Below, in pieces: positions 16,831 through 24,256 of a stretch of 55,035 nucleotides of DNA (position 1 is the first letter of the stretch; every line of letters starts with the position of its first letter). The notes beneath the pieces are model-generated. The model made no database searches. It was not told where the DNA came from and saw nothing but the letters and a program-made list of their open reading frames with translations. The position numbers and the translations under genes were made by a program. The DNA is from Candidatus Iainarchaeum sp. (GTDB lineage Archaea > Iainarchaeota > Iainarchaeia > Iainarchaeales > GCA-2688035), in assembly GCA_017610175.1 (NCBI GenBank), contig JAFCCO010000009.1, forward strand, positions 1 to 55,035, given 5' to 3'.

Positions 16831-16901
16831 GCGGGGTTGGCAGAACGGTCATGCACTCGCCTGCAGAGCGAGATAAGGGGGTTCGGCTCCCCCACCCCGC
16901 T
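16831..16901 (+). tRNA. tRNA-Cys (anticodon GCA)
   Basis: The acceptor stem GCGGGGT pairs with ACCCCGC. The anticodon stem CTCGC/GCGAG encloses CTGCAGA, with GCA at 16863-16865. The T stem GGGGG/CCCCC encloses TTCGGCT. The discriminator is T (U73), as expected for tRNA-Cys. No CCA is encoded. The T loop has G at position 58 where A is usual. It lies 72 bases after cysteine synthase and ends three bases before the next start codon. Confidence 0.95.
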
Positions 16902-16904
16902 TTA

Positions 16905-17267
16905 ATGAAAGCAAAATTAGCCAGAGGTGGAGCCCTAGTAACAATTGGGTATATCCTTTCCCCCCTCTCTTTTTGGAACGACCTTTTTATCAACCTGCCA
17001 ATAGCATATGTTTTTGGAGCAATTTTTGGATTCTTCTCCAAACCACTGTTCTTGCCGGGAATGATTGCAGGCTACTGGATTAGCAATGTTGCAGGAATTA
17101 TCCTAATGCACTTTGGTGCAAAGGACATTGTTTCAAAAGACGGGGTCAAGTACACAAAGAAGGCTCTGGCAAAAGACCTGCTGTTCTCAGTTGGCTACAC
17201 CCTACTTATTATTGCACTAGTTTACTTTGGTTGGCTTAAGCCGCCTACAGAATATTTCAGCACCTAA
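16905..17267 (+). CDS. Small integral membrane protein, unknown
   Basis: This 120-residue protein has three hydrophobic segments (about LVTIGYILSPLSFW; AYVFGAIFGFF with FLPGMIAGYWISNVAGIILM; LLFSVGYTLLIIALVYFGWL) and a positively charged loop before the last. I do not recognise the family. The longer frame from 16797 is rejected because it would translate the tRNA. The ATG lies three bases after the tRNA-Cys discriminator, so processing of a joint transcript would leave a nearly leaderless mRNA. Confidence 0.75.
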   Translation: MKAKLARGGALVTIGYILSPLSFWNDLFINLPIAYVFGAIFGFFSKPLFLPGMIAGYWISNVAGIILMHFGAKDIVSKDGVKYTKKALAKDLLFSVGYTLLIIALVYFGWLKPPTEYFST

Positions 17268-17333
17268 TTTTGCTTCTACACCCCTCCCTTGCTTTTAGTT
17301 AAATTAAAATACTAGCTTCAACTTAATACCAAC

Positions 17334-17810
17334 ATGCCTCGAACACTGGATTCGGAAGATTTTGACATTCACAAATTTGAGCACCCTGAACCTGAAGTCT
17401 ACCCTGTGACGGACAAAGAAAAAATTGACCCAAGAGTACTGAAGGGCGTTGATGAAAGCAAAGAACCCAAAGCAACCAAGAAAACACTTTTGATTGCAAC
17501 CGCAGCTAACCTTTTGATTCCAGGGTTAGGCAATATGATTCTCAAAAAAGGGACAGTTGGCTCACTGCTGCTTGCTGTCAATATTTTACTGTCAATTTTA
17601 AGCATCGCACCGTTTTCGATTGTGGGATTCCTGGGAAACCTTTACGCCCCAAAACTGCCAACATTGGTCTCTGCATCATTTATTACCTCCGCAGCAGGAG
17701 AGGCATCCCTTGCAGGAGATCCCGCACTTAGCCCGCTGATTAATCTTGCTATGGCAATAGCAGCAATAACCTGGCTGCATTTCATTTACCTGGTGTTAAA
17801 AAGAAAATAA
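17334..17810 (+). CDS. Membrane protein, unknown
   Basis: The first 45 residues are acidic and hydrophilic (DSEDFDIHKFEHPEPEVYPV), then three or four hydrophobic segments follow. The motif LLIPGLGNMILKKGTVGSLL resembles the PGxG-turn seen in TM2-type and related small membrane proteins, but this is weak evidence. A TATA-like AAATTAAAAT lies about 28 bases before the ATG, suggesting a leaderless mRNA. Function unknown. Confidence 0.7.
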   Translation: MPRTLDSEDFDIHKFEHPEPEVYPVTDKEKIDPRVLKGVDESKEPKATKKTLLIATAANLLIPGLGNMILKKGTVGSLLLAVNILLSILSIAPFSIVGFLGNLYAPKLPTLVSASFITSAAGEASLAGDPALSPLINLAMAIAAITWLHFIYLVLKRK

Positions 17811-17875
17811 CTCTCCAACTTATTTTTCACCCCCAAAAACAACAAATAAATACCCCCTTGCATTATATTCTTCCC

Positions 17876-18595
17876 ATGCACGGGCGGGAAGACCCTGAGA
17901 AAAAACTTGAGATTTACATAAAAGCCGGACTGACCAAGGAAGAGGTCATCAAAAAGATGCAGCCCTACCTTAACGAGCGCAACCGCGAAGTTCTTCTCGA
18001 GGTAATAGACGAATACTTTGAGTCCAGGGGAAGCAGCGACCAAACAAAGTTTGTAATCAAAGCCATTTTCGGCCTTGTTGTGCTGGCGGTGGTTGCATAC
18101 GCAATATTCTTTATCTTTTTCCAAAGCGCGGTTTACAGCCCGACAAAATGCTTGGACAAACCTGTTTCAATTTCACTGCACGGGGATTTGATGAACAGGG
18201 ACAGGATGATGAACGCACTTGCACGCGTGGAAGAGGACAACTGTGAATACTTCAACTTTATTGCGGACAACGCAAAAAAGATTTTTGTAAACCCGCCGGG
18301 CTTCATGAGTTCAGGGCAATACCGCGGAAACGAGGACGAGATTCACGTGAATTCCCTTACCGGAAGCGAGCACTATGTTGCCTCAATACTAATTCACGAA
18401 GCATGCCACTCGTTCCAGCACAAACAGGGGCTGGAAATTTCAGATAACGACTGCACCGCAACACAGTACAATTTCCTCAAAGCGGTGAACGCGCAGCCTG
18501 ATGATTTGAAGGCAGTGGAACGCATCGCAAGCTTTTGGCCCGGCTACAGCATAAAGGGAAACGACGTTTTTGAGCAGTGGAAGTCAACAAGTTGA
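17876..18595 (+). CDS. Single-pass membrane protein with HExxH metalloprotease-like motif
   Basis: Residues 1-56 are a charged cytoplasmic part with a short helical bundle-like segment (GLTKEEVIKKMQPYL). A transmembrane helix follows at about 60-86, then an extracytoplasmic domain with HEACH at 174-178 in LIHEACHSFQHKQG, the zinc-binding HExxH pattern. A helix after it (CTATQYNFLKAV) is where many such folds place a third ligand, but no Glu is obvious there. The domain also has Cys residues that could form disulfides. ATG 17876 is chosen because a TATA box (AAATAAATA) lies about 27 bases upstream. The substrate is unknown. Confidence 0.72.
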   Translation: MHGREDPEKKLEIYIKAGLTKEEVIKKMQPYLNERNREVLLEVIDEYFESRGSSDQTKFVIKAIFGLVVLAVVAYAIFFIFFQSAVYSPTKCLDKPVSISLHGDLMNRDRMMNALARVEEDNCEYFNFIADNAKKIFVNPPGFMSSGQYRGNEDEIHVNSLTGSEHYVASILIHEACHSFQHKQGLEISDNDCTATQYNFLKAVNAQPDDLKAVERIASFWPGYSIKGNDVFEQWKSTS

Positions 18596-18661
18596 TAGCC
18601 GCAAATACTTAAAATTAGCAAGAAATAAGGAATTTCGATTCCCGACGTTAAAGAACAGTTT

Positions 18662-18784
18662 TTGCGAAGGGTTGGAGATGTTAAAACAATTCAGGCAATC
18701 GATAAAAGGCTTGCAGAGCTTGAAAAGAAGTCAAAAGCCAAAAAAATGGTTAAGAAGCGCAAAACTGCCAAATCCAAGAAATAA
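18662..18784 (+). CDS. Possible small Lys-rich protein
   Basis: A short frame encodes RRVGDVKTIQAIDKRLAELE followed by a Lys-rich tail (KKSKAKKMVKKRKTAKSKK). Amphipathic helix plus basic tail is protein-like rather than random. The only standard start is TTG 18662; the frame is open back to 18629 and reads ISIPDVKEQF there, so a non-standard ATT start or longer N-terminus is possible. A TATA-like CTTAAAAT lies at 18608-18615. The overlapping frame 18570-18809 looks like its shadow. Confidence 0.35.
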   Translation: MRRVGDVKTIQAIDKRLAELEKKSKAKKMVKKRKTAKSKK

Positions 18785-18884
18785 ACCCGGTTTAGATAAA
18801 GCTTTTTAAAGCTTAACCGTCAAGAAGTAATACTATAGACTCCTGATTTTTCGGGTTTTTCTATTAAATAAAGTGGTGTTTTTT

Positions 18885-19571
18885 ATGGGTTTAAGACCTG
18901 GCAGATGTTATAGGTCCAAAAAGGACCGTGCGTTCACAAGGATAGCCGTTAGAGTGCACCGCAAAAATTTCATTGGAGCCGTCCCAAACATCCTAACAAG
19001 GCAGTTTAACATGGGAAACACAACAAAGAAGTTCACCCACATCCTTGACCTTAAGGTAAAAAAGGGAGTGCAGCTTCGCGACAACAGCATTGAATCGGCA
19101 AGAATTGCAATCAACAGGCACTTGCACAACCGCCTTGGAAAAGAAGGCTATTTTATGAAAATCCGTGTCTACCCGTTCCAAATTCTTAGAGAGAATAAGC
19201 AGGCACAGGGAGCACACGCGGACAGAATTCAGACAGGAATGTCAAAGGCATACGGAAAGTCAATTGGAAGGGCAATAAGGGTAAGACCTGAGCAGACAAT
19301 AATTAGTGTGCTGGTCGACGAGCCAAACATTAAGGTTGCAAAAGAGGCTTTGCTTAGGGCAAAATCAAGGCTAAGCAGTGATGTGCACGTTGTTGTCCAC
19401 ACAGACGTTGAAAGCATTGGCACAAAGCCAAAGAAAACCAGGGCGCCAGCCGTTGCAAAGAAACCGGGTGAAAAGAAGGAAGGCGAAGAGGCAAAGGAAG
19501 AGGGCAAGGAAGGAAAGGAAGAGGGAAAAGAAGAGAAAAAGGAAAAAAAGAAAGAAGAGAAAAAGAAATAA
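18885..19571 (+). CDS. rpl10e: 50S ribosomal protein L10e (uL16)
   Basis: This is the archaeal uL16/L10e protein of the large subunit, near the peptidyl transferase centre and tRNA corridor. MGLRPGRCYRSKKDRAFTRIAVRV, VKKGVQLRDNSIESARIAINRHL and the RVYPFQILRENK segment are characteristic. ATG 18885 is preceded by a GTGGTG ribosome-site-like stretch. Residues 180-228 form an extra tail made almost only of Lys, Glu, Gly and Ala, which ordinary L10e proteins (about 170-180 residues) lack. Confidence 0.95.
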   Translation: MGLRPGRCYRSKKDRAFTRIAVRVHRKNFIGAVPNILTRQFNMGNTTKKFTHILDLKVKKGVQLRDNSIESARIAINRHLHNRLGKEGYFMKIRVYPFQILRENKQAQGAHADRIQTGMSKAYGKSIGRAIRVRPEQTIISVLVDEPNIKVAKEALLRAKSRLSSDVHVVVHTDVESIGTKPKKTRAPAVAKKPGEKKEGEEAKEEGKEGKEEGKEEKKEKKKEEKKK

Positions 19572-19630
19572 CGCCCCCAATTAACTAATTTTTTTAAAAC
19601 CCGAATTCAAAGCGCTAAAGCCGACGTAAA

Positions 19631-19640
19631 GTTATTAAAG
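19631..19640 (+). promoter_or_regulatory. TATA box for ppsA
   Basis: GTTATTAAAG lies about 29 bases before the ppsA ATG, consistent with leaderless transcription. Confidence 0.5.
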
Positions 19641-19664
19641 AACAAACTTCATTCTCTATATTGA

Positions 19665-22262
19665 ATGTTTGAAGACAACATTTTATGGTTCAGAAGCATC
19701 CGCAAGAAGGACATTCCAAAAGTCGGAGGCAAAGGCGCAAATCTCGGAGAGATGACTGCCGCTAATTTTCCAATACCACCCGGCTTCTGCGTAACAGCAC
19801 AAGCATACTTTAACTACCTCGCTGAAGCAGGGCTAAAGGACAAGATTGTGGAAAAAATTGACGCAATAGACGTTGAAAACGCAGAGCAGCTGCAGGAAGT
19901 TACCAAAGAAGTAAGGGAAACAATTAAGGCAAGCACAATGTCTGATGACCTTGCAAACGAGATTAAAATTGCTTACAAGAAGCTGGGTGAAAGAAAACTT
20001 GCTTCATGGATTACAAGCAGCGAAGAATGCTTTGTTGCAGTAAGAAGCAGTGCGACCGCAGAGGACCTTCCCGAAGCAAGCTTTGCAGGGCAGCAGGATA
20101 CCTACCTAAACATAAAGGGCGGTCGCGAGCTTGTGAAAGCCGTTCAAAAGTGCTGGTCCTCACTCTTTACCGCAAGGGCTGTTTATTACAGAAAAAAGCA
20201 GGGCTTTAGCACCGCACAGGTTGGAATCTCGGTTGTGGTGCAGAAAATGATCAACGGGGAGACCGCCGGAGTAATGTTTACCGCGTCACCCACAGGGGAT
20301 GAATCAAAAATTATCATTGAAGCCGCATATGGGCTGGGCGAAGCAGTTGTTTCCGGAAGCATTACTCCTGACACATATACCGTGGACAAGGGAAGCATGA
20401 AGCTTGCGGACAAGCACATGGGAGCGCAGGAATTCAAGATTGTGAAAAAGGGGCGCGAGAACATTAGGGAAAAGCTTTCAACAACAATATCAAAGAAGCA
20501 AAAGATTTCAGACAAGGAAATAATCGAGCTGGCAAAAATCGGAAAGCAAATTGAACACCACTACAAGGCACCGCAGGACATAGAGTGGGCAATTGAAAAC
20601 AAGGAAATTTACATTGTCCAAAGCCGTGCAATAACAACGCTTGGACTGAAGGAAGACGAATCTGCAAAGCAAAACAGGGAAGAGCAGATTAAAAAGTTCG
20701 AGGACAAAATTGTCGCAAAAGGACTGGCGGCATCACCCGGAATTGCAAGCGGAAAGGCAAAGGTTATTCCAACAATTGCAGACATCACAAAAATTCATCC
20801 CGGCGACGTAATAGTTACAAACATGACCTCCCCCGACTGGGTCCCCACAATGAAGAAGGCGGCAGGAATTGTGACCAATGAAGGGGGAAGCACCTGCCAC
20901 GCCGCAATTGTTTCAAGGGAACTTGGAATCCCATGTGTTGTAGGAACAAGCAACGGCACAAAAGTTATAGAGGACAACCAGGAAATAACAGTAAACGGGT
21001 TTGACGGGATTGTTTACAATGGAAAGGTTGAAATTGCCCTGCCAACAGAAGAAAAAATCGAAGTGATTAAGCAAGAGGACATTGACAAGCTGGAGGGCGT
21101 TCTTGAAAAGGTTGCAGAGCCCGAGGAAAAAAAAGAAGCGGAAACCAAAGAGCAACCGGAATGGATTGAGGAAAAGAAAGAGGTTGCCAAAGCCGCAGAG
21201 CAGGAACACAAGGAAAGAAGCAAGGAAGAGCTTGAAGAGGTTGCACAAAAGGCAGGGCAGGATGCAAAAGAAATCGTTGAAAAATACGGTGAAGTGAAAG
21301 CAGCTGAAATGAATCCCGAAGAGATTGAAGCCGAGAAAGACGAGCTGGTTGAGCTGCTAAGAAAGGTCTCTGCAAAAGTAAAGGTGAATGTTGCACTGCC
21401 AAGCGTTGCCGAGAAAGCAGCCGAAACAAATGCAGACGGGGTTGGCCTGCTTAGGGCAGAGCACATGATTACATCAACGGGAATGCACCCGGCAGAATTC
21501 ATCAGGGAAGGAAAGCAGGATGAATTAAAGGACGCGGTAAAAGCGGGAATTAAAACCGTTGCAGAAAAGTTTGTTGGAAAACCTGTGTGGTTCAGGACGT
21601 TTGATGCGAGAAGCGACGAATTCAGGCAGCTAAAGGGCGGGGAGAAAGAGCCTGACGAGGACAACCCAATGCTTGGATGGCACGGAATCCGCAGGGACCT
21701 TGATGAGCCAAACCAGCTAAAGGCACAGTTCTATGCAATAAAGGAACTGCGCGATGAGGGATTAAAAAACGTGGGGGCAATGCTTCCGTTTGTGCAAAGC
21801 GTGGAGGAATTCAAAAAAGCAAAAGCCATTGCAAAGGAATGCGGATTGGATCCGGACAGCGAAGACTTTGAATTTGGGGTAATGGTTGAAACACCTGCAG
21901 CCGTTTGGGTAATAGACGAACTAATTGATGCGGGAATCGATTTTATCAGCTTTGGAACAAATGATTTGACTCAGCTGACACTGGGGATTGACAGAAACAA
22001 TGAAAGGATTCAGGAGCTCTTCACCGAACTGCACCCCGCAATCCTCAGAGAAATTCACCATGTGATAAGAAAGTGCAGAAAAGCCAATGTAAAAACAAGC
22101 ATCTGCGGGCAGGCAGCCTCAAACCCGGAGATGGTAAAGCACCTTGTAAAATTCGGGATAGACTCTATCTCAGCAAACATTGATGCAGTGCAAAAAATAA
22201 AGTCGGTTGTTCTCGTAGAGGAAAAGAAACTTATTCTAAAAGAAAGAGAGAAGAAAGCATAG
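19665..22262 (+). CDS. ppsA: Phosphoenolpyruvate synthase
   Basis: It converts pyruvate, ATP and water to PEP, AMP and Pi, the entry to gluconeogenesis. The N-terminal ATP-grasp part shows VGGKGANLGEM and RSSATAEDLPEASFAGQQ (about 127-144). The phosphohistidine domain has GGSTCHAA with His near 412. The C-terminal TIM barrel shows ADGVGLLRAEHM, WFRTFDARSDEFRQL, SFGTNDLTQ and the SICGQAASNP cysteine. Residues 460-568 hold a Glu/Lys/Ala-rich, probably coiled-coil linker between the His domain and barrel; this makes the protein 865 residues, longer than usual. All catalytic motifs remain. Confidence 0.96.
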   Translation: MFEDNILWFRSIRKKDIPKVGGKGANLGEMTAANFPIPPGFCVTAQAYFNYLAEAGLKDKIVEKIDAIDVENAEQLQEVTKEVRETIKASTMSDDLANEIKIAYKKLGERKLASWITSSEECFVAVRSSATAEDLPEASFAGQQDTYLNIKGGRELVKAVQKCWSSLFTARAVYYRKKQGFSTAQVGISVVVQKMINGETAGVMFTASPTGDESKIIIEAAYGLGEAVVSGSITPDTYTVDKGSMKLADKHMGAQEFKIVKKGRENIREKLSTTISKKQKISDKEIIELAKIGKQIEHHYKAPQDIEWAIENKEIYIVQSRAITTLGLKEDESAKQNREEQIKKFEDKIVAKGLAASPGIASGKAKVIPTIADITKIHPGDVIVTNMTSPDWVPTMKKAAGIVTNEGGSTCHAAIVSRELGIPCVVGTSNGTKVIEDNQEITVNGFDGIVYNGKVEIALPTEEKIEVIKQEDIDKLEGVLEKVAEPEEKKEAETKEQPEWIEEKKEVAKAAEQEHKERSKEELEEVAQKAGQDAKEIVEKYGEVKAAEMNPEEIEAEKDELVELLRKVSAKVKVNVALPSVAEKAAETNADGVGLLRAEHMITSTGMHPAEFIREGKQDELKDAVKAGIKTVAEKFVGKPVWFRTFDARSDEFRQLKGGEKEPDEDNPMLGWHGIRRDLDEPNQLKAQFYAIKELRDEGLKNVGAMLPFVQSVEEFKKAKAIAKECGLDPDSEDFEFGVMVETPAAVWVIDELIDAGIDFISFGTNDLTQLTLGIDRNNERIQELFTELHPAILREIHHVIRKCRKANVKTSICGQAASNPEMVKHLVKFGIDSISANIDAVQKIKSVVLVEEKKLILKEREKKA

Positions 22263-22299
22263 CCCTGCTTTAAATAATGTTTTCAGGCACTATTTTTTT

Positions 22300-23295
22300 A
22301 TGCTTAAAATGGATTTAGAGCCCGCAATCAAGGCAGTGAAGAAGAAAAAGGCAAAGCTTGTTGCAATACAAATTCCCGAGGGGCTAAAGCAGCGCACCCT
22401 GGAAATTGCATCAAAAATTGAGGAGAAAACGGGCGCGGAAACATTCACATTCATGGATCCATGCTTTGGCGCGTGCGATATTGCGGACTCGAGGGCAAAG
22501 GCAATGGATGCCGACATACTGATTCACTTCGGACACAGCCGGTTCGTTCCAAAAGAAGAGCTTGAAACAGTTTACATCCCACTGCACTATTCATTGAAAA
22601 AAAGCGCACTAAAGGCGCTTGCGGAGGGAATCTCAAAAAAGGCAAAGAAGGGAAAAACAATTGCGCTTTGCACAACCATCCAGTACCTTGATTACCTGCC
22701 GGAGTTTAAAAAAATTCTCAAAACAAAAGGCTTCAAAATTGAAATTGGAAAGGGAAAGAATGTTTTGCAGGGACAAGTGCTTGGATGCAATTACTCAAGC
22801 GTGAAAGCGGTTGAAAAAAAGGTAGACTCTGTTGTGTTTCTGGGGGACGGACTGTTCCACCCGATTGGAATTTCTTTTACAAGCAAGAAACCGGTGTTTA
22901 CCGCAAACCCGCACAGCCTTGAGGTTAACAAACTTGAAAGCGAAAGGGATTTGTTTTTGAGAAAAAGAAGTGCCGCAATTGCAAGAGCAATGGACGCAAA
23001 AACCTTTGGAATCCTTGTAAGCGACAAAAAGGGGCAGGCAAAAAAAGAGCTTGCATTTGCACTGAAGAAAAAAATTGAAAAGTCCGGAAGAAAGGCGTTT
23101 GTGCTTGTTGCAGACTACATAAAGCCGGAATACATCCTTGGAGTTGGGCTGGACGCGCTTGTTGGAACGGCGTGCCCGCGCATTGTGTTTGATGACGCTT
23201 CAAGCTTTAAGCAGCCTATTCTCTCAGCCTCGGAACTGGACATTCTGCTTGGGCAAAAAAAGTTTGGGCAATACAAAATAGAGGAATTGAATTAG
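22300..23295 (+). CDS. dph2: Diphthamide synthase Dph2 (2-(3-amino-3-carboxypropyl)histidine synthase)
   Basis: This noncanonical radical-SAM enzyme transfers the aminocarboxypropyl group of SAM to the conserved His of elongation factor 2. The protein has IPEGLKQ, then DPCFGACDIAD (C55, C59), GCNYSSV (C163) and GTACPRI (C292). C59, C163 and C292 fit the three-cysteine [4Fe-4S] site, one from each repeat domain. TTTAAATA at 22270-22277 lies about 26 bases before the ATG. It overlaps the convergent UMP kinase gene by 4 bases. Length is 331, usual for archaeal Dph2. Confidence 0.93.
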   Translation: MLKMDLEPAIKAVKKKKAKLVAIQIPEGLKQRTLEIASKIEEKTGAETFTFMDPCFGACDIADSRAKAMDADILIHFGHSRFVPKEELETVYIPLHYSLKKSALKALAEGISKKAKKGKTIALCTTIQYLDYLPEFKKILKTKGFKIEIGKGKNVLQGQVLGCNYSSVKAVEKKVDSVVFLGDGLFHPIGISFTSKKPVFTANPHSLEVNKLESERDLFLRKRSAAIARAMDAKTFGILVSDKKGQAKKELAFALKKKIEKSGRKAFVLVADYIKPEYILGVGLDALVGTACPRIVFDDASSFKQPILSASELDILLGQKKFGQYKIEELN

Positions 23296-24194
23296 AAATC
23301 TATTTCATGTGGCTTTGGAGGCTCGTACTCCTCTTCTTCCTCAATCTTGTGCCTCTTTCTTGGAACCCTTCTTCCTGTTGTGTTTGCTTCCTGTTCTGAA
23401 ATTTCCTCACTCACAACGGTTCCCTTGAACTCAAGGCCGCGAACGGCATTTTCAAAGTTTTCAAGGTTGTCCCCGTGAAGGAACCATGCATTGATTTTGC
23501 TGCGCTTTAGGATTAAGGATGCTGGCAGGTCAAGAACAACGTTTTGGCCCGGCTTTGTTTCAGCAACCTGGATTATGCTAACCAACCGCTCATAGCTAAG
23601 TTGGGGGTAAAATTTTGCGCTCGGGCTTTTTTTTGGGTCGGCGCTGTAAACCCCATCGACATTGCTTAAGTTGATAAATGTTCCGTTCATCATTTCCGCA
23701 ATAAGTGCGGCAACGGCGTCTGTTGTAAAGCCAGGCATCATCCCGCCACTGATTGGAATTTTTCCCGAATCAATAATTTTCTTTGCCTCAGGCACATTTG
23801 TAATAACCTGCGGAGCCGCGTTTTCAATTGTTTGAGTGAGAAGTGATGCGTTAACGCGGGTTACCTCAATTCCAATCGAATCAAGGAAAAAATTGTTTGC
23901 CCCAAGGGACTTTGCCGCAGCCTGGTAACGCCTGCATGCCTTTCCGCCCCCCACAACCAAAGCAAATTTGTATCCCTCCAAAGCAAGCTTATTAATTGAC
24001 TCGGAGAACTTTGCAATCTTTGCGACATCCGGTTTTTCACCAATGAGAACGCTTCCCCCAACGCTTATGCTGAAAAACCTTCCATCGGAAGCCTGGGTTG
24101 GTTCATAACTTGAGCCCTGGACAGAGCTCTCGCTTTGCTCTTCCTTTTGCTCGTCCTGGTTAAACATTTCAAACATGTCAAACATGTTAAACAC
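23292..24194 (-). CDS. pyrH: UMP kinase, archaeal type, with terminal extensions
   Basis: It phosphorylates UMP to UDP. The amino-acid-kinase core (about residues 39-262) shows SVGGSVL, LVVGGGKACRRYQ, GGMMPGFTTDAVAALIAE and NVDGVYSADPKKSPSAK. The archaeal enzyme is usually about 225 residues; this one has 300. The extra parts are an N-terminal stretch that begins with repeated Met-Phe dipeptides and becomes Glu/Gln/Ser-rich, and a C-terminal acidic-basic tail with EEEEEYEPP. The start at 24194 is the first ATG after the divergent promoter; internal ATGs (MFDMF, MFEMF) are alternatives. Confidence 0.9.
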   Translation of the reverse strand: MFNMFDMFEMFNQDEQKEEQSESSVQGSSYEPTQASDGRFFSISVGGSVLIGEKPDVAKIAKFSESINKLALEGYKFALVVGGGKACRRYQAAAKSLGANNFFLDSIGIEVTRVNASLLTQTIENAAPQVITNVPEAKKIIDSGKIPISGGMMPGFTTDAVAALIAEMMNGTFINLSNVDGVYSADPKKSPSAKFYPQLSYERLVSIIQVAETKPGQNVVLDLPASLILKRSKINAWFLHGDNLENFENAVRGLEFKGTVVSEEISEQEANTTGRRVPRKRHKIEEEEEYEPPKPHEIDF

Positions 24195-24230
24195 TCTAAA
24201 CGATGAGTTAAATAATGTAATGTGATGTTT

Positions 24231-24240
24231 TATTTAAATA
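24231..24240. promoter_or_regulatory. Palindromic TATA element between pyrH and prf1
   Basis: TATTTAAATA is self-complementary and lies about 22 bases before prf1 and 42 before pyrH. It can serve prf1 as a leaderless promoter, and possibly pyrH with a short leader. Confidence 0.5.
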
Positions 24241-24256
24241 GTGGGGTTCGATTGAG

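Noticed and set aside
16797-16904. Upstream extension of the membrane gene through tRNA-Cys
   Set aside because: It would translate the whole tRNA. The ATG at 16905 gives a complete membrane protein.
18570-18809. 79-residue frame overlapping the end of the HExxH gene
   Set aside because: Its composition looks like an out-of-frame reading of the more convincing small Lys-rich frame at 18662-18784.
21014-21664. 216-residue Ser-rich frame antisense to PEP synthase
   Set aside because: It mirrors the Glu/Lys-rich linker (GAA/AAG codons read as TTC/CTT and shifted to Ser/Phe). No start context or domain supports it.
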